Assembly (NCBI GenBank): GCA_046350655.1
Contig: JAXMAB010000015.1
Location: 1-64,000, forward strand
Source: JAEUHO01 sp046350655
GTDB taxonomy: Bacteria; Planctomycetota; PLA2; JAEUHO01
Direction: 5' to 3'
Length of the DNA stretch: 64,000 bases
The notes under the pieces are model-generated. The model made no database searches and had not been told where the DNA came from. It worked only from the letters and a program-made list of their open reading frames with translations. Shown here in pieces: positions 17,124 to 26,000 of this stretch. Positions within the stretch are counted from its first letter, which is position 1. Each line of letters opens with the position of its first letter. The position numbers were made by a program, and so were the translations under genes.

Positions 17124-20069
17124 TCAGGGCAGGCGCAGCGTACCGGACGACGGGTCGCGGACGACGTCCGCCGTCGCGACCCACGGCGAGGCGCTCTCGA
17201 CGCCGGACGCGACGTCGCGTCGGCGCGCGCGGAGGCGGTCGCTCTCCGCGGGCAGGACACCCTCCCACCCGCCGTCCTCGGCCTCGACGTCGCCCACGAC
17301 GCGGACCGCCCCGACGCCGTCCCCCGCGTTGGACACCTCGACGCGCGCGCCGACGGCGGGGCGCCCGGCCGCGTCCACCACGCGCAGCCGTACGCGGGCC
17401 GCGGGCGCGAGCGTCGCGGTCACGACGGGCGGCGCCGACGACGCGGCGGGCAGCGCCACGCGCGCGACGGCGCCGTCGGGGCCTTCGACGTCGGCCGTCG
17501 CGGTCGCGCCCTCGGGCACGGCGGACCACGTCGCGCGACCCGCGGCGTCCGTGCGGCGGGGCGACGTCTCGGGGTCGAGCGCGTCGGCCGCGCGGAGCCG
17601 CACCTCGGCCCCCGCGACCGGGCGGCCCGCGGCGTCCACGACCGCCAGCACCCATCGCCCGGCGCCGAGCTCGAAGTCCAACACGACCACGGCGCCGTCC
17701 GAGGTGCAAGCGAGCCCCATACACGTCGCGGCGGCGCCGCACGGCGACCGCGTCCGGCTCCGGCGCGGTCGCGACGACGTCGAGGGGCACACGCGCGCCG
17801 ACCCGCCCGCGGACCTCGTACGCGCCCGCGGCGTCCGTCACCCCGAGCGCCGGGCCGAGGCCCGCGACCACCGCCCCCGCGACCGGCGCGCCCGCGCGCG
17901 TGACGCGTCCCCGGAGCACGACCGGCGCGCCCGCCGTCGTGTCGAGCCAGGCGACGCGGCCCGCCTCGACCTCGAACGAGCCGAGCCGGAGGCCGTCCCG
18001 CCCGTCCGCCGCGAGCGCCGCCGTCCAATGCCCGACGGCGAGGTGCTCGAGGCGGACCGCGGCGACGCCCTCGCCGGCCGGCGGCACCGCCACGCGTCCC
18101 GCGGCGTCGCCGTCCCGCCGGACGACGAACGGGGACCGGGCGTCGGTCACGAGGTCCACGGCACCGCCCGGCCCGAGACGGTGCTCGAGCGGCGGCCCGC
18201 CGTCCGCCATGAACGACGCGCGCGCCGACGCGAACGGCCCCGCGGGCACGACCTCGACGGCGTACCGCGCCCCGCGCGTGGCGCCGTGGAAGGTGTAGGT
18301 CCCGTCGGCGTCCGTCCGCGCCGTCCGCGGCGCGGCGTCGGCGACGTCCTCGCGCCGCAGCGTCACGGTGGCGTCGGCCAGCGGCACGCCGTCGGAGACG
18401 CTCCTGTCGCGCCCGCCGACGACCCGCCCGCGCACGACCGTCCCGCGGCCGAGGGCGATCGACGTGACGACCCGCGCGCCCGCGGCGACCTCCACGCGGA
18501 GCGCACCGCCGTCCGTCCCGAGCCCGGCGGCGGGCGGCGCGTCGACCGCGACGTCGTACGCGCCCGCCGGCAGCCCCGACACCTCGAACCGTCCGCCGCG
18601 GACGGGCGCGAGCGCGCCCGCGCGCCGCGGGTCCCCCGCCGCGACCACGACGACGGTGGCCGCGTCCACGGCGACGCCGTCGGGTCCGACGACGCGGCCC
18701 TCGACGGTCCCCGGCGCCGCGAGGACGAGGCGGACGTACGGTCGCGGCCCGTCGGCGAACGGACGGAGCTCGCACCGGACGGACGCGACCCCCGCGCGGT
18801 GTCGCGCGACCACGGTCCCGGGGACGCGAGGCCCGGTGGCCTTCAGGGGCAACCGCGCGTCACCGTCCGCGGCGGTGACCGCGTGCCGCTCCGGCACCGC
18901 GACGTCGGGGCTCCACGTGACGTCCGCCCCCTCCACCGGACGACCCGCGCCGTCCTCCACGTGGATCGTCCACACCACGTCCACGGGCGGCGGGCTCACG
19001 ACGACGAGCGTCGGCGCCCCGTCGGCGCGCGCGACGCGGGTCGTGTCGGCGCCGCGGCCGTCCGGCGCGCGGACCCGGAGGCGCCACGGGCCCGCGGCGA
19101 GCCCGTCGAACGCGAACTGCCCGCTGGCGTCGGTCGTCGCCGTCCGGGCGTCGGTGGTCGCCGCGTCGTCGTCCGGGCGGACGAGCACTTCGGCGCCGGG
19201 GACGGTGCGACGTCCGTCGCCGACGACGACCCCGCGCAGCGACGCGGCGGGGCGGGGCGCGGCCGCCCACGCGGTCGGCCGCGGCGACGGGGCGAGCGAC
19301 GGCGCGGGCGCGGGAGCGGGCGGCGCCTGATCGGCGCCCGGGCCTCGCGTCGGCGCGAGCCAGGCCGTGGTCCGAGGCGTCGCGGCGGGTGCGGGCGCGT
19401 CCGACCCCGTGCGCGCCCACCACGCCGCGCCCCGCCGACCACGGCCACGAGGCCCGCGGCGACGAGGACGGGCCCGCGCCGCGCGCCCGCGGCCCCCACG
19501 GACGACGGCGGCGCGGGGGGCCCGGCGAGCGGCAGGACGACCGCCATCCACGCGCGACGGTCGCCGCGATGGCGTTCGTCGAGGCGCGTGCGCAGGAGGG
19601 CGAGGCCGCGCTTGACCCGCGTGCGCGCGGTCTCGACGGGCACGCCGAGCCGGGCCGCGACCTCGCGCGGCGGCAGGCCCTCGAGGTAGCGCAGGACGAT
19701 CGCGGCACGGTACGGCTCGTCGAGCGCGACGACGGCCTCGACGACGGTGCGGCGCGCGACCTCGCGCGCGAGCAGGTCGGCGGTGGACGGGACGCCCTCG
19801 GGCCGCGCGGCCACGCGCTCGCGGCGGGTCCGCCGCCCCCCCGCGCGGCGGCCCTGCCGCACGACGTTGCGCACGACCGTCGCGAGCCAGCCGCGCAGGC
19901 CGCCCGCGGACCGCGGCGGGTGCTCGAGGGCCGCGACGAACGTCTGCTGGACGACGTCGTCCACGTCGGCGTCGCCGGTCACCAGCTGCCGGGCGAGGCC
20001 CCGCACGAACCCCTCGTGGGCGAGCAGCGTCTCGACGTCGGGGGGGCCGGAGGCCGTCATCCCCCCCAT
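17124..20069 (-). CDS. ECF sigma factor fused to membrane span and carboxypeptidase-regulatory-like repeats (two compensating frame breaks)
   Basis: Residues 1 to about 165 are an ECF sigma factor: region 2 VDDVVQQTFVAALEHP with LRGWLATVVRNVVRQ, and region 4 LDEPYRAAIVLRYLEGLPPREVAARLGVPVETARTRV. A hydrophobic segment (GPVLVAAGLVAVVGG) follows, then at least six CarboxypepD-regulatory-like beta domains (VEGRVVGPDGVAVDAATV...GGRFEVSGLPAGAYDV; LRVVDAAGRPAVGARVEV). The first ~215 codons and last ~200 share one frame; the ~1.7 kb between about 19425 and 17735 is in another, so two opposite 1-nt shifts are needed to join them. Both fall in G/C runs, so sequencing error is likely. A sigma domain inside and repeats outside suggests a self-contained membrane regulator. 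ATG 20060 is an alternative start. Confidence 0.65.
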
Positions 20070-20125
20070 GATGCCGTGGGGCCCGGATCCGGTTCACGGG
20101 CGGGCGGTCGCCCGCACCGCGGCGG

Positions 20126-21244
20126 TCAGAACCTGGCCCGACCGACGATCCGCGCGCGCTGGGCGGCGTACTCCTCCGGGGTCAGCAGCCCCTCGTCGCG
20201 CGCCCGGTCGAGGTCGCGGAGTCGTTCCCGCAGGCGCGCGACCGGGTCCGCGGACGGCGGGCCCGAGGCGGACGCCCCCGCCGGCGAGCCCGCCGGGAGC
20301 GTCGTCCGCAGGAGCAGCCGCCGCAGCCCGGCGCCGTACACGGCGCAGACCGCGAAGAGCGCGCCGAACGACTTCGCGCCGCCGGAGAGGAAGAACCCGG
20401 AAGAGCCGCCGAGGGCGATCCAGGGCCCCGCCACGAACGCAATGGGCACCAGGAGCGCGCAGACCCGGACGAGACCGCGGGTCGCGCGCCGCAACCCCGC
20501 GTGGGGCGCCGGTCGGACCTGCGCGAGCGCGAGCCCGGCCAGCACGAGCACGCCGATCCCCGCGACCACGACGGGCCAGAACGTGTCCGGCAACGCGTCG
20601 TCGATCACGAGCCCGACCCACGACCGCGACCGCTCGAGGGGGAGCACGAACGCGGCGATGAGGGCCAGCCCCGCCCCGGCGGTGACGAACGCGCCGATCC
20701 GGCTCGCCGGGTCGCGCGCGAGCAGGTCGGACGCCGCGGCGATCGTCGCGATGCCCAGGGCGGTCGCGACCACCGGCAGGGGCGAGAGCACGCCCGGGCC
20801 CACGTCGATCGGGAACGCACCCTGCCCGAGCGCGATCCAGACCGCGCCCGTCGCCGACGCGGCGACGACCCACGCCAGCGGGCGTCCGCGCGCGTCGATC
20901 CACGCGAGCGCCGTGACCGCCCATGCGAAGACCGCCGGCAGCACGAGCCCGACGTCGGCCCGCGTCGGGAGATCGCGGAACAGCTCCCACGGCCAGCGGG
21001 GTCGCCACCCGCGGGCGTGCGCCGTGCCCCAGATCGGGAGGAGCGCGGAAACGAAGGCGACGACGACCGCGACCGGCACCCAGACGGTCCGCGACTCGTC
21101 CGCACGGTCGGGGGTGGTGCCGGGCACCGTGTCGGGCGCGCCGTCGCCGGGCCCGGGCCGGTACGACCGCCCGCAGTGCCGGCAGCGGACGTCCCCGCCG
21201 GCCGTCCACGCCGTCTTGCCGCACGACCTGCAGATCGTCTCCAC
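20126..21244 (-). CDS. Zinc-ribbon multi-pass membrane protein with SHOCT-like tail
   Basis: 372 residues from GTG 21244 (GGGAGGCTC upstream). An N-terminal zinc ribbon (CRSCGKTAW...CRHCGRSY) is followed by a linker and about eight hydrophobic segments, from VWVPVAVVVAFVSALLP to GALFAVCAVYGAGL. The C-terminus, LRDLDRARDEGLLTPEEYAAQRARIV, matches the short SHOCT oligomerisation motif. Proteins of this make-up are common and functionally undefined. It ends 57 nt before the sigma-repeat gene, on the same strand. Confidence 0.7.
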   Translation of the reverse strand: METICRSCGKTAWTAGGDVRCRHCGRSYRPGPGDGAPDTVPGTTPDRADESRTVWVPVAVVVAFVSALLPIWGTAHARGWRPRWPWELFRDLPTRADVGLVLPAVFAWAVTALAWIDARGRPLAWVVAASATGAVWIALGQGAFPIDVGPGVLSPLPVVATALGIATIAAASDLLARDPASRIGAFVTAGAGLALIAAFVLPLERSRSWVGLVIDDALPDTFWPVVVAGIGVLVLAGLALAQVRPAPHAGLRRATRGLVRVCALLVPIAFVAGPWIALGGSSGFFLSGGAKSFGALFAVCAVYGAGLRRLLLRTTLPAGSPAGASASGPPSADPVARLRERLRDLDRARDEGLLTPEEYAAQRARIVGRARF

Positions 21245-21286
21245 CGTCGAGCCTCCCGCGGGGAAGGTACCACGGGGCCGCCTCGC

Positions 21287-21811
21287 TCAGCGCGTCGCGG
21301 GCCTCGCGTCGGCGGACAGGCGCTTCGCGAGCACGACGCTCTCGTAGACCTTGCCCGGCCACTGCACGCGGTCGACGATCGCGTAGCCGCGCGCCGTGTA
21401 GAGCGCGATCAGGTGCGCCGCCGGACGCGCGGTGTCGCCCACGACCCACACCGCTCCCGTCGCGCGGGCGCGGGCCTCCGCCTCGTCCATCAGCGCCGCG
21501 CCGATGCCCTGCCCCTGGACGTCGGGGTCCACCGCGAACTGCTCGAGGACGACGACATCGTCGCGCCGACACCACGCGGCTTCCGAGGCCGGATCGGGTC
21601 CGTGGAACGCGAGGGTGCCCACGAGCCGGCCGTCGAGCTCGGCCACGAGGCACGACCCGCGCCGGGCGCGGCGGGCCGTGACGTCGTCGCCCTGGTCGAC
21701 CGCGGTGTAGTTGAGGCCCATCGCGGCGAGCCGGGCGTACGCGCGGTGCAGCAGCGCGGTGAGCGGCGCGACGGGCTCGTCGGGACGGAGGAGGCGGAGC
21801 GTCAGGGGCAC
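21287..21811 (-). CDS. GNAT-family N-acetyltransferase
   Basis: 174 residues from GTG 21811. The acetyl-CoA binding motif A is complete in LEQFAVDPDVQGQGIGAALMDEAEARA (Q/R-x-x-G-x-G/A type), followed by ALYTARGYAIVDRVQWPG of motif B. The substrate is unknown. The start lies 9 nt after the stop of the VIT-VWA gene. The penultimate residues DARP come from a dispersed-motif copy (21298-21308) in which Arg is AGG. Confidence 0.85.
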   Translation of the reverse strand: MPLTLRLLRPDEPVAPLTALLHRAYARLAAMGLNYTAVDQGDDVTARRARRGSCLVAELDGRLVGTLAFHGPDPASEAAWCRRDDVVVLEQFAVDPDVQGQGIGAALMDEAEARARATGAVWVVGDTARPAAHLIALYTARGYAIVDRVQWPGKVYESVVLAKRLSADARPATR

Positions 21812-21820
21812 GCCCCGAGC

Positions 21821-24800
21821 CTACTTCACCGGCGGCGCCTCCGCCGCCGCGGGCACGACCTCGAGCACCTCGCCCTCGTGCACGAAGACGACCCGCTCCC
21901 CGAGCGCGAGGATGCGCGCGACCTCGTCGGACGTCGCCGAGAGCGCGAAGTACCGCGGCGAGAACGCCTCGACCGCCACCGGCGCCTTCGCCCCGTCCCA
22001 CGTCGTCTCGACGAAGCGCCCCTTCGCGTCGCGACGGAACGTCCGGCCCGCGACGGTCCGGAGCGCGCCGCCCGCGTCGCCGACCGACGTCGCGTCCTTG
22101 GCGTCGCGCAGGGCGCGGGACGTCTCGGCGTCGTTCGTCGGCACCATCGACCCCGGCGGGCGGGTGCGAAGGAACGCCGACCGCGAGGGGATCCCCGCGT
22201 CGTAGCGGTGGAACACGCCGCATGCGAGCGCGCCGACCGCGGTCGAACCCGCGCGGCCGAGCGCGAGGTCGTCGGCGGCGTCCCAGGCGCCCTTCGAGGC
22301 GCAGTAGTCCGTGTCGCGGTGGGCCGCGTCGATCAACCCGCGGAGCGCCTTCTCGGCGGTCTGCCGCGGCGCCCCGCCGGCGCGGAAGAGCGCGAGCAGC
22401 CCGAGGTCCCACGCGAGGGCGTCCGCCGGGCCCATCGGCGCAGCCTGCGCCGGCAGCGCGCGCTCGACGACGACCGCCGCTTCGGTGTTGGTGAGTCCGC
22501 GCAGCGTCACGCCGAGCAGCAGTTCGACCGCCGCGGCCGTCGGGTCCCCCGCGACACGCCCCTTCTCGGCCCACACGAGGACCGCCTCGAGCGCCGCGGG
22601 GACCCACTCCGCCTCGCCGTCGAACGCCGACGGTCGCCCCTGGCGCCAGGCGGCCGACGCGACCCGCCACGCCGACTCCAACGCGAGCGCCGCGGCCGCC
22701 GTGGCCTCGGGGCTGCCGAAGCTCCCGTCGGGGGCCTGGCCCGCGCGCAACGCCACGAGCGCGGCGGACGCCGGCGCCCGTACCACGGTGGAGCCCGTCA
22801 TGCCGTACGCTTCGACGAGCGCCAGCGTCGCGTAGGCGTGATCGAGGAGGCCCGTCGCGGCGTCGCGATCGCCGACGAAGCCGTCCGCGCCCTGTGCGGC
22901 CCGGAGACATCGCAACGCACGCGTCACCACCGGGCCGAACGGTCCCTCGCTGCGGTGCGTGAAGCCCGCGCAGAGGAAGGCGGACAACGCGCGGGAGGTC
23001 GCGCCCACGCGGCGCGCGGGTCGCGCCGCCGCCGCGCCGGTCGCGACGTCGTCGGCCCGCGGCTTGCCGTCGCACCAACCGTGCGCGTCGCGCGCGTCCC
23101 AGCCGCCGTCCGCCGCCTGGTGGGCGGCCAGCCACTTCAGCGCGGCCTCCACCGCATCGTTCGTCTTGCTGCCGCCGCCGCCCCCACGGAGGTTGCGGTG
23201 CCCACCGCGGCCCTGGAAGGGCGCGCCGCCCGTGGAGCCCCCGATCCCGATCAGGCCGTTGTTCGCGGGTCCCTCGAAGGGGGCGTCGTCGAGCCCCCCT
23301 TCGCCCAACGCCTCCTCCGACGGGAGGTCGGCGTCGGTCTCGTTGTGGTCCGCCGACGAGGCGTCCCGGACCGTCGGCGCGGCGCTGACAACGGCGCCGT
23401 CGCGCTCGACGACGAGCCCCGACGTGTACGGCGTCACGATGGCGTGGCGCGTCGCGAGCCGCGTCACCTCGTCCACCAGCTCGGCGTTCCGGCCCCGCAG
23501 GCGCAGCTCGTCGAGCAGGTACGCGACCTTCCGATGGGCCCACAGCCGCGGCAGCAGGTCCGGGCCCGGCGCTTCCGAGAACGTCACGGTGTACGGCAGC
23601 GCGAGTTCCTGCCCCCCCACGCGGCCCTTCAGCGTCACCACGCGGGGCCCGGCCGTCGTGTACCGACCGAACACGACGACCTGCTCGCCCGCGAACAGGT
23701 CCGGGAGCCGGTTCGGGTAGACGTCGTGGACGCCGACGCCGAAGTCCACGGTGACGTCCGTCAGGACCGGCCGGTCCACCTTGCGGAAGAACCGGCCCGT
23801 GGCGACCTCGATGCTCTCGCCCGCGCCGACGTACTCCCGCGCGCCGCCGCTCTCGCCCGCGATGCGGTCGAGCAGCGGCACGTCGAGTCCCGCGCCGACG
23901 CCGAAGGTGAAGATGCGCGCCTTCGACGCGTTCCGCGCGGCGACGCCGCGCACCAGCCGCCCCGTGTCGGTCTCGCCGACCGTCGGCTCGCCGTCCGTCA
24001 GGAACACGATCATCGGCAGCCGCTCGGCGGACCGCAGTTTCAACGCCTCCGCGAGGGCCCCGTCGATGTTCGTGCCCCCCTCGGCCGACAGCCCGTCGAG
24101 CCACGCGACCGCGGCCTCCACGGTCGCGGGCGCCGCGGCGACGAACCCGTCGCGGAACGCCCGCACGCCCGTCGCGAACCCGAGCACCGCGAACCGGTCG
24201 TCGGGCCGCAGCCGCCGCAGGCCGTACGCGAGCGCCGCGCGGGCCTGCGCGATCTTCTCCCCCTGCATCGACCCGCTGGTGTCGAGCACGTACACGACGT
24301 CCACCGGCACGCGCCGCGCGTCGTCCACCGCCACGCGGGGCGCGAGCACCGCGAGGAACGTCCCGTCCTCCGCGACGGCCTTCCCCGACACGACCGACAC
24401 GCCGACGTCCTCGGGGCTGCGCCCGAGGTAGAGGAGGAAGTCGCGATCCTGGCGCCCGCCGCGCCGCGCGTGCGTCACGCGCGCCTTCCGCTCGCCTTCG
24501 CGCGCCACCGCGACCTCGTGCGACGGGCAGTAGACGGCCTTGAGGTCGACGGTGCTCTCGACGTCGGCCGTCACCTCGACGACCGCGCTGGACGGGCCGC
24601 CGAGCCGGTCCGTCGAGAGCGGGTAGCGCCACAGCAACGTGCCCGCGTCCTCCTCGAGCAGCTGCTGGAAGCGCAGGCGGATCGTGAGGTCCTTGCCGGG
24701 CTCGATCGGGAACACGCGGGCCCGGAAGAGCCCCGAGCCCACCCACTCGAGGAGGCCCGGGTCGCGGCGCTTCGCGACGATGCCCTCGTAGACACGGCGC

Positions 24801-25123
24801 GCCTGCTTCGCCTCGACGACCTCGCCCTCGACCATCGCGTCGCCCATCGTCATCGCGAACTTCGCGACCGCGGCCCCCTGCGGCAACGGGAAGACGTAGG
24901 TGCCCTCGAGGACGCGCGTCGCGTCGCTGTGGAACGTCTGCTCGACTACCACGTCGGCGACGCGGTCCTTCACCGTCGCCGTGACGCGGTGCGCCGTGAG
25001 CCGCACCTCGCCCGTCGACCCGTCGCCGACGAGGATCCCGTGGGCGTCGGCGCGCCCCGCGCCCGCGACCGCGGCCGCGACGGCCCCCGCGAACGCGACG
25101 AACCTGCGGAGCGTGTGGCGCAT
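21821..25123 (-). CDS. VIT and VWA domain protein with C-terminal cyclase-type helical repeats
   Basis: 1100 residues from ATG 25123 (GGGAGGACG upstream). A signal peptide (FVAFAGAVAAAVAGAGRADA) leads into a VIT domain (VTATVKDRVADVVVEQTFHS...VLEGTYVFPLPQGAAV) as in inter-alpha-trypsin inhibitor heavy chains. The VWA domain follows with the MIDAS motif DTSGS at about 281-285 and the FLTDGEPTVG aspartate. After a Gly/Asn-rich linker, residues from about 650 to 1000 carry alpha/alpha-barrel repeats of the squalene-cyclase/prenyltransferase or complement type (ALKWLAAHQAADGGWDA, CLRAAQGADGFVG, ALRAGQAPDGSFG). No catalytic motif is obvious, so these repeats are probably structural. The protein should be exported; its role is unknown. 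Confidence 0.82.
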   Translation of the reverse strand: MRHTLRRFVAFAGAVAAAVAGAGRADAHGILVGDGSTGEVRLTAHRVTATVKDRVADVVVEQTFHSDATRVLEGTYVFPLPQGAAVAKFAMTMGDAMVEGEVVEAKQARRVYEGIVAKRRDPGLLEWVGSGLFRARVFPIEPGKDLTIRLRFQQLLEEDAGTLLWRYPLSTDRLGGPSSAVVEVTADVESTVDLKAVYCPSHEVAVAREGERKARVTHARRGGRQDRDFLLYLGRSPEDVGVSVVSGKAVAEDGTFLAVLAPRVAVDDARRVPVDVVYVLDTSGSMQGEKIAQARAALAYGLRRLRPDDRFAVLGFATGVRAFRDGFVAAAPATVEAAVAWLDGLSAEGGTNIDGALAEALKLRSAERLPMIVFLTDGEPTVGETDTGRLVRGVAARNASKARIFTFGVGAGLDVPLLDRIAGESGGAREYVGAGESIEVATGRFFRKVDRPVLTDVTVDFGVGVHDVYPNRLPDLFAGEQVVVFGRYTTAGPRVVTLKGRVGGQELALPYTVTFSEAPGPDLLPRLWAHRKVAYLLDELRLRGRNAELVDEVTRLATRHAIVTPYTSGLVVERDGAVVSAAPTVRDASSADHNETDADLPSEEALGEGGLDDAPFEGPANNGLIGIGGSTGGAPFQGRGGHRNLRGGGGGSKTNDAVEAALKWLAAHQAADGGWDARDAHGWCDGKPRADDVATGAAAARPARRVGATSRALSAFLCAGFTHRSEGPFGPVVTRALRCLRAAQGADGFVGDRDAATGLLDHAYATLALVEAYGMTGSTVVRAPASAALVALRAGQAPDGSFGSPEATAAAALALESAWRVASAAWRQGRPSAFDGEAEWVPAALEAVLVWAEKGRVAGDPTAAAVELLLGVTLRGLTNTEAAVVVERALPAQAAPMGPADALAWDLGLLALFRAGGAPRQTAEKALRGLIDAAHRDTDYCASKGAWDAADDLALGRAGSTAVGALACGVFHRYDAGIPSRSAFLRTRPPGSMVPTNDAETSRALRDAKDATSVGDAGGALRTVAGRTFRRDAKGRFVETTWDGAKAPVAVEAFSPRYFALSATSDEVARILALGERVVFVHEGEVLEVVPAAAEAPPVK

Positions 25124-25179
25124 GACGACGTCCTCCCGTGCCCGGGAGAACGGCGGCGACGCGATCCGGTTCGGGGGAA

Positions 25180-25290
25180 CGCGAGGCCCGCTCCGCCGCA
25201 GGGATCCACGCGATCCGCGGTGAACCGCGAGGCCGCGCGTCCGTTCTCCCTCGGTGCGGGCCACGGGCGTTGCGGCGACCGGGCCTCGCG
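25180..25290. repeat. Inverted pair of dispersed 11-mers
   Basis: Exact copies in opposite orientation at 25180-25190 and 25280-25290, separated by 89 nt, with a near copy (ACCGCGAGGCC) at about 25224. They fill the gap between the GDPD gene and the VIT-VWA gene. A stem could form at the 3' end of the upstream transcript. Confidence 0.6.
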
Positions 25291-25336
25291 GTCCCGCGGC
25301 TCGCCGTCCGGCCCCGAAACCCCGCGGAAGACGCGC

Positions 25337-25996
25337 CTACGGCCGCCAGGCCGCCATCGCGTCGGTGTCGTCGCCGATCCAGACGGCCGCGCCCGCCTCG
25401 GCGGCGCGCGCGGCCGCGGCGGCGTCGTTCACGGTCCACGTCCAGAGCGTGGCGTCGGGGCGCGCGCGGCGGACCTCGGGCAGCGCGCGGTGCTGCACGG
25501 CGAGGAGCGAGGCGCCCGGCGGCACGTAGCGGAACGCGGCGTGCGACACGAGCAGGCCCGCGGGCCGCGCGGGGAAGGTCGCGAGCGCGTCGAGCACCTC
25601 GACCGCGTAGAACGACGTGAAGACGACGCGGTGGAGGAGCGCGCGCAGCGGGCGCAGGGCGAGCGCGGCGCCGGGCGCCTTGAGCTCGAGGTTGAGGATC
25701 GCGTCGGGCGCGCCGTGGCCCGCGAGGGCGGCGAGCACGTCCTCGACGCGCGGCGTGTCGTCGGGGTCGCCGCCGACGGCGCGGCGCAGGTCGGCGAACG
25801 GGAGCGAGCGGACCGCCGTGCCGTCGGGGAGGCGGTCGTCGTGGCGGAGCACGGGCACGCCGTCGGCGGTGACGACGACGTCCACCTCGGCGCCGTCGCA
25901 CGCGTCGAACGCCGCGACGACGGACCGGCCGCTGTTCTCGGGGCCGGCGGCGCGGCGGCCGCGGTGCGCCAGGAGGCGCGGACGGACCGCGGGCAC
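25337..25996 (-). CDS. Glycerophosphodiester phosphodiesterase family protein
   Basis: 219 residues from GTG 25996. GDPD signature residues are present: LAHRG at the N-terminus, PENS, the E-x-D pair in GAEVDVVVTADGVPVLRHDD with its catalytic His, and LNLELK later. These enzymes hydrolyse glycerophosphodiesters to glycerol-3-phosphate and an alcohol using a divalent metal in a TIM barrel. At 219 residues it is at the short end of the family. It starts 4 nt after the accD stop, so it is cotranscribed with fatty-acid synthesis. Confidence 0.85.
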   Translation of the reverse strand: MPAVRPRLLAHRGRRAAGPENSGRSVVAAFDACDGAEVDVVVTADGVPVLRHDDRLPDGTAVRSLPFADLRRAVGGDPDDTPRVEDVLAALAGHGAPDAILNLELKAPGAALALRPLRALLHRVVFTSFYAVEVLDALATFPARPAGLLVSHAAFRYVPPGASLLAVQHRALPEVRRARPDATLWTWTVNDAAAAARAAEAGAAVWIGDDTDAMAAWRP

Positions 25997-26000
25997 GGGG

